Below, piece by piece: positions 4,657 to 6,247 of a DNA stretch of 6,247 nucleotides (its first letter is position 1; each line of letters opens with the position of its first letter). The stretch is from the NCBI GenBank assembly GCA_934277865.1, contig CAKQVW010000179.1, positions 1 through 6,247 of the forward strand, written 5' to 3'. Under the pieces are notes generated by a model. It worked only from the letters and a program-made list of their open reading frames with translations. It did no database searches and was not told the origin of the DNA. A program made the position numbers and the translations under genes. This stretch comes from an uncultured Pseudobdellovibrionaceae bacterium. GTDB taxonomy: Bacteria; Bdellovibrionota; Bdellovibrionia; Bdellovibrionales; JAMPXM01.

Positions 4657-6237
4657 TTATTTCAGCTCCTTAGAGAGCTGAGGCCCAGAGCGAAAAATTT
4701 CGTACTGCTCTCTGTGAAAACTCGGCTCCAGCTTAAAAACCACGCTCTGGCCGATGCGTCTTTCCACATCTTCCAGGGCTTCTGTTTCCTCGGCGTAGAT
4801 ATAATCCCCGATTTCGGCGTGACAGTGAACCACTAAAACGGAATCCCCACCGCCCCCCGGGGGCTCACGCTCGAGATCGCGGAAAATTTCGCGCGCCACC
4901 GTCGATTTGGTCTTCACGTAGGCCTTGCCGTCACAGTGACTGCAGGGCTCGCATAGTGTCTTCACCAGGCTTGGGCGAATCCGTTTGCGGGTCATTTCGA
5001 CAAGACCCAAGTTCGACATCGCCACCACCGCGGTCTTGGCACGATCGCGCGCCAATTCTTCGCGCAACGATTCGAGAACCTTTTCCCGATGCGCCTCGCG
5101 CTCCATGTCAATGAAGTCGATGATGATGATCCCGCCGCAGTTGCGAATGCGCAGCTGATGCGCAATCTCACGCACCGCCTCGAGATTGGTTTTCAAAATC
5201 GTATCCTCGAGATCACGCTTTCCGACGTAGCGGCCGGTGTTGACGTCGATCACAACCAAGGCCTCGGCCTCGTCGATCACAATGTAACCGCCCGACTTGA
5301 GCCAGATCTTGCGTTCCAATGAGCGAGAGATCTCGATGTCGATTTCGTATTGATCAAACAGCGGACGCGCTTCTTTATAAAGCGCCACCTTGTTTTTAAA
5401 GCGAGGCATGAACTGCGAAAGAAACGCCAAAATCTTTTTGTGCGTCTCTTCGTCATCGGTGACGACGCGGTCGACGTCCTCTGTAAGGCTGTCCCGTAGA
5501 GCACGCAGTTCGACGTCTGGCTCGGCATGCACCAGGCCAGGTTTGTTGCGCTTCTCGTAGGCCTTCTGCACGTCTTGCCAGAGACGATTTAAGTAATCGA
5601 GGTCGGCGCGCAAGCTACCTTCGGTTGCACCTTCACCGGCCGTGCGCACGATGACGCCACCCTTCGGGTCGATTGTTTCCACCAGCTCGCGCAGACGTTC
5701 GCGCTCGGCCGGGTCTTCAATACGGCGGGAAACACCGCGGTGGCTAAGAGTTGGAAGGTAGACCACATGGCGACCCGGAAGCGAAATATGGGTCGTGATG
5801 CGGGCCCCCTTGGTGCCCAGCGGATCTTTCGCAACCTGTACGAGAATCCACTGCCCTTCGGTCAGCAGCTCTTGAATCTTTGGCCGGTCGGGAGCGTCGA
5901 TGGCGGCGGCTGCCGAAGCGGCCGTGCCAGGCGCAATCGCGGCCTCACCGGCGTCCGTGGCTTCGCCACCCTCATCGTCATCAAGAAGATCGGGGCTATC
6001 GCCATCAAGATTGGGGCGAACATCACCAACATAGAGAAACGCGGCGCGATCGAGTCCGATATCAACAAAGGCCGCCTGCATGCCCGGAAGCACCCGTAAA
6101 ACCTTGCCGCGGTGAATGGACCCGACCAACGTCGGGGACGTCTTTTGTTCTATTTTGAGATCGTTTAGGACCCCATTTTCGATGTAGGCGACCCGAGTCT
6201 CACTAGGCCGGACGTTGATCAAGATTTCTGTCGCCAT
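4657..6237 (-). CDS. rng: Ribonuclease G (RNase E/G family endoribonuclease)
   Basis: This 526-residue protein aligns along its whole length with E. coli RNase G (489 residues), so I call it Rng rather than RNase E; no long degradosome scaffold follows the catalytic part. RNase G cleaves AU-rich single-stranded RNA, prefers 5'-monophosphate ends and trims the 5' end of 16S rRNA. The N-terminus (ATEILINVRPSETRVAYIENG) leads into the S1 RNA-binding domain (about 37-150; LPGMQAAFVDIGLDRAAFL). Catalytic Mg-binding aspartates are D331 in VIDVNTG and D374 in IIIDFIDM, with the same 43-residue separation as D303 and D346 of RNase E. The zinc-link cysteines are C432 and C435 (CSHCDG). An Asp/Glu/Ala-rich loop (about 76-118) enlarges the S1 domain by roughly 28 residues over E. 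coli. The start is the ATG at 6237 with a weak GAG upstream; its promoter lies outside the window. Confidence 0.95.
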   Translation of the reverse strand: MATEILINVRPSETRVAYIENGVLNDLKIEQKTSPTLVGSIHRGKVLRVLPGMQAAFVDIGLDRAAFLYVGDVRPNLDGDSPDLLDDDEGGEATDAGEAAIAPGTAASAAAAIDAPDRPKIQELLTEGQWILVQVAKDPLGTKGARITTHISLPGRHVVYLPTLSHRGVSRRIEDPAERERLRELVETIDPKGGVIVRTAGEGATEGSLRADLDYLNRLWQDVQKAYEKRNKPGLVHAEPDVELRALRDSLTEDVDRVVTDDEETHKKILAFLSQFMPRFKNKVALYKEARPLFDQYEIDIEISRSLERKIWLKSGGYIVIDEAEALVVIDVNTGRYVGKRDLEDTILKTNLEAVREIAHQLRIRNCGGIIIIDFIDMEREAHREKVLESLREELARDRAKTAVVAMSNLGLVEMTRKRIRPSLVKTLCEPCSHCDGKAYVKTKSTVAREIFRDLEREPPGGGGDSVLVVHCHAEIGDYIYAEETEALEDVERRIGQSVVFKLEPSFHREQYEIFRSGPQLSKELK

Positions 6238-6247
6238 GTCTCAATTC

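Overview
The window is a densely packed bacterial gene block, entirely on the minus strand. Seven complete genes can be named and an eighth is cut by the window edge. In transcription order (right to left) they are rng (RNase G), rplU (bL21), rpmA (bL27), obg (ribosome-assembly GTPase), a fused nadD-rsfS gene, rlmH (23S rRNA methyltransferase), comF (phosphoribosyltransferase-like) and the N-terminus of an exported protein. The proteins are Gram-negative in character: bL27 has no Firmicute-type N-terminal propeptide, RNase G aligns closely with the E. coli enzyme, and Obg lacks a large C-terminal domain. The mix suggests a proteobacterium or a relative, possibly a deltaproteobacterial or Bdellovibrionota-like lineage. 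That placement is inference and is not proven by the sequence.

Layout: rng occupies 4657-6237. A 198-nt intergenic stretch (4459-4656) follows, with small inverted repeats, a perfect TTGACA -35 box, a weak extended -10, a leader hairpin and a strong Shine-Dalgarno for rplU. rplU and rpmA lie 18 nt apart. An 86-nt gap after rpmA holds a 10-bp perfect hairpin followed by a T-rich tract, which looks like an intrinsic terminator or attenuator before obg. From obg onward the genes are tightly coupled: obg/nadD-rsfS and nadD-rsfS/rlmH each overlap by 4 nt. comF follows rlmH after 76 nt, and the exported-protein gene starts 11 nt after comF.

The genes share a clear theme of ribosome biogenesis and quality control. 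RNase G matures rRNA ends, bL21 and bL27 are large-subunit proteins, Obg is a 50S assembly GTPase, RsfS blocks subunit joining on the 50S particle, and RlmH methylates pseudouridine in helix 69 of 23S rRNA. NadD adds NAD synthesis, here physically fused to RsfS.

The most notable points are the single-frame NadD-RsfS fusion and a histone-H1-like Lys/Ala-rich tail of about 88 residues on bL21. Next come the terminator-like hairpin separating the r-protein genes from obg, and the dyad and hairpin in the rplU promoter and leader. I found no phage, transposon, CRISPR, tRNA or rRNA, and no clearly new multi-gene system.
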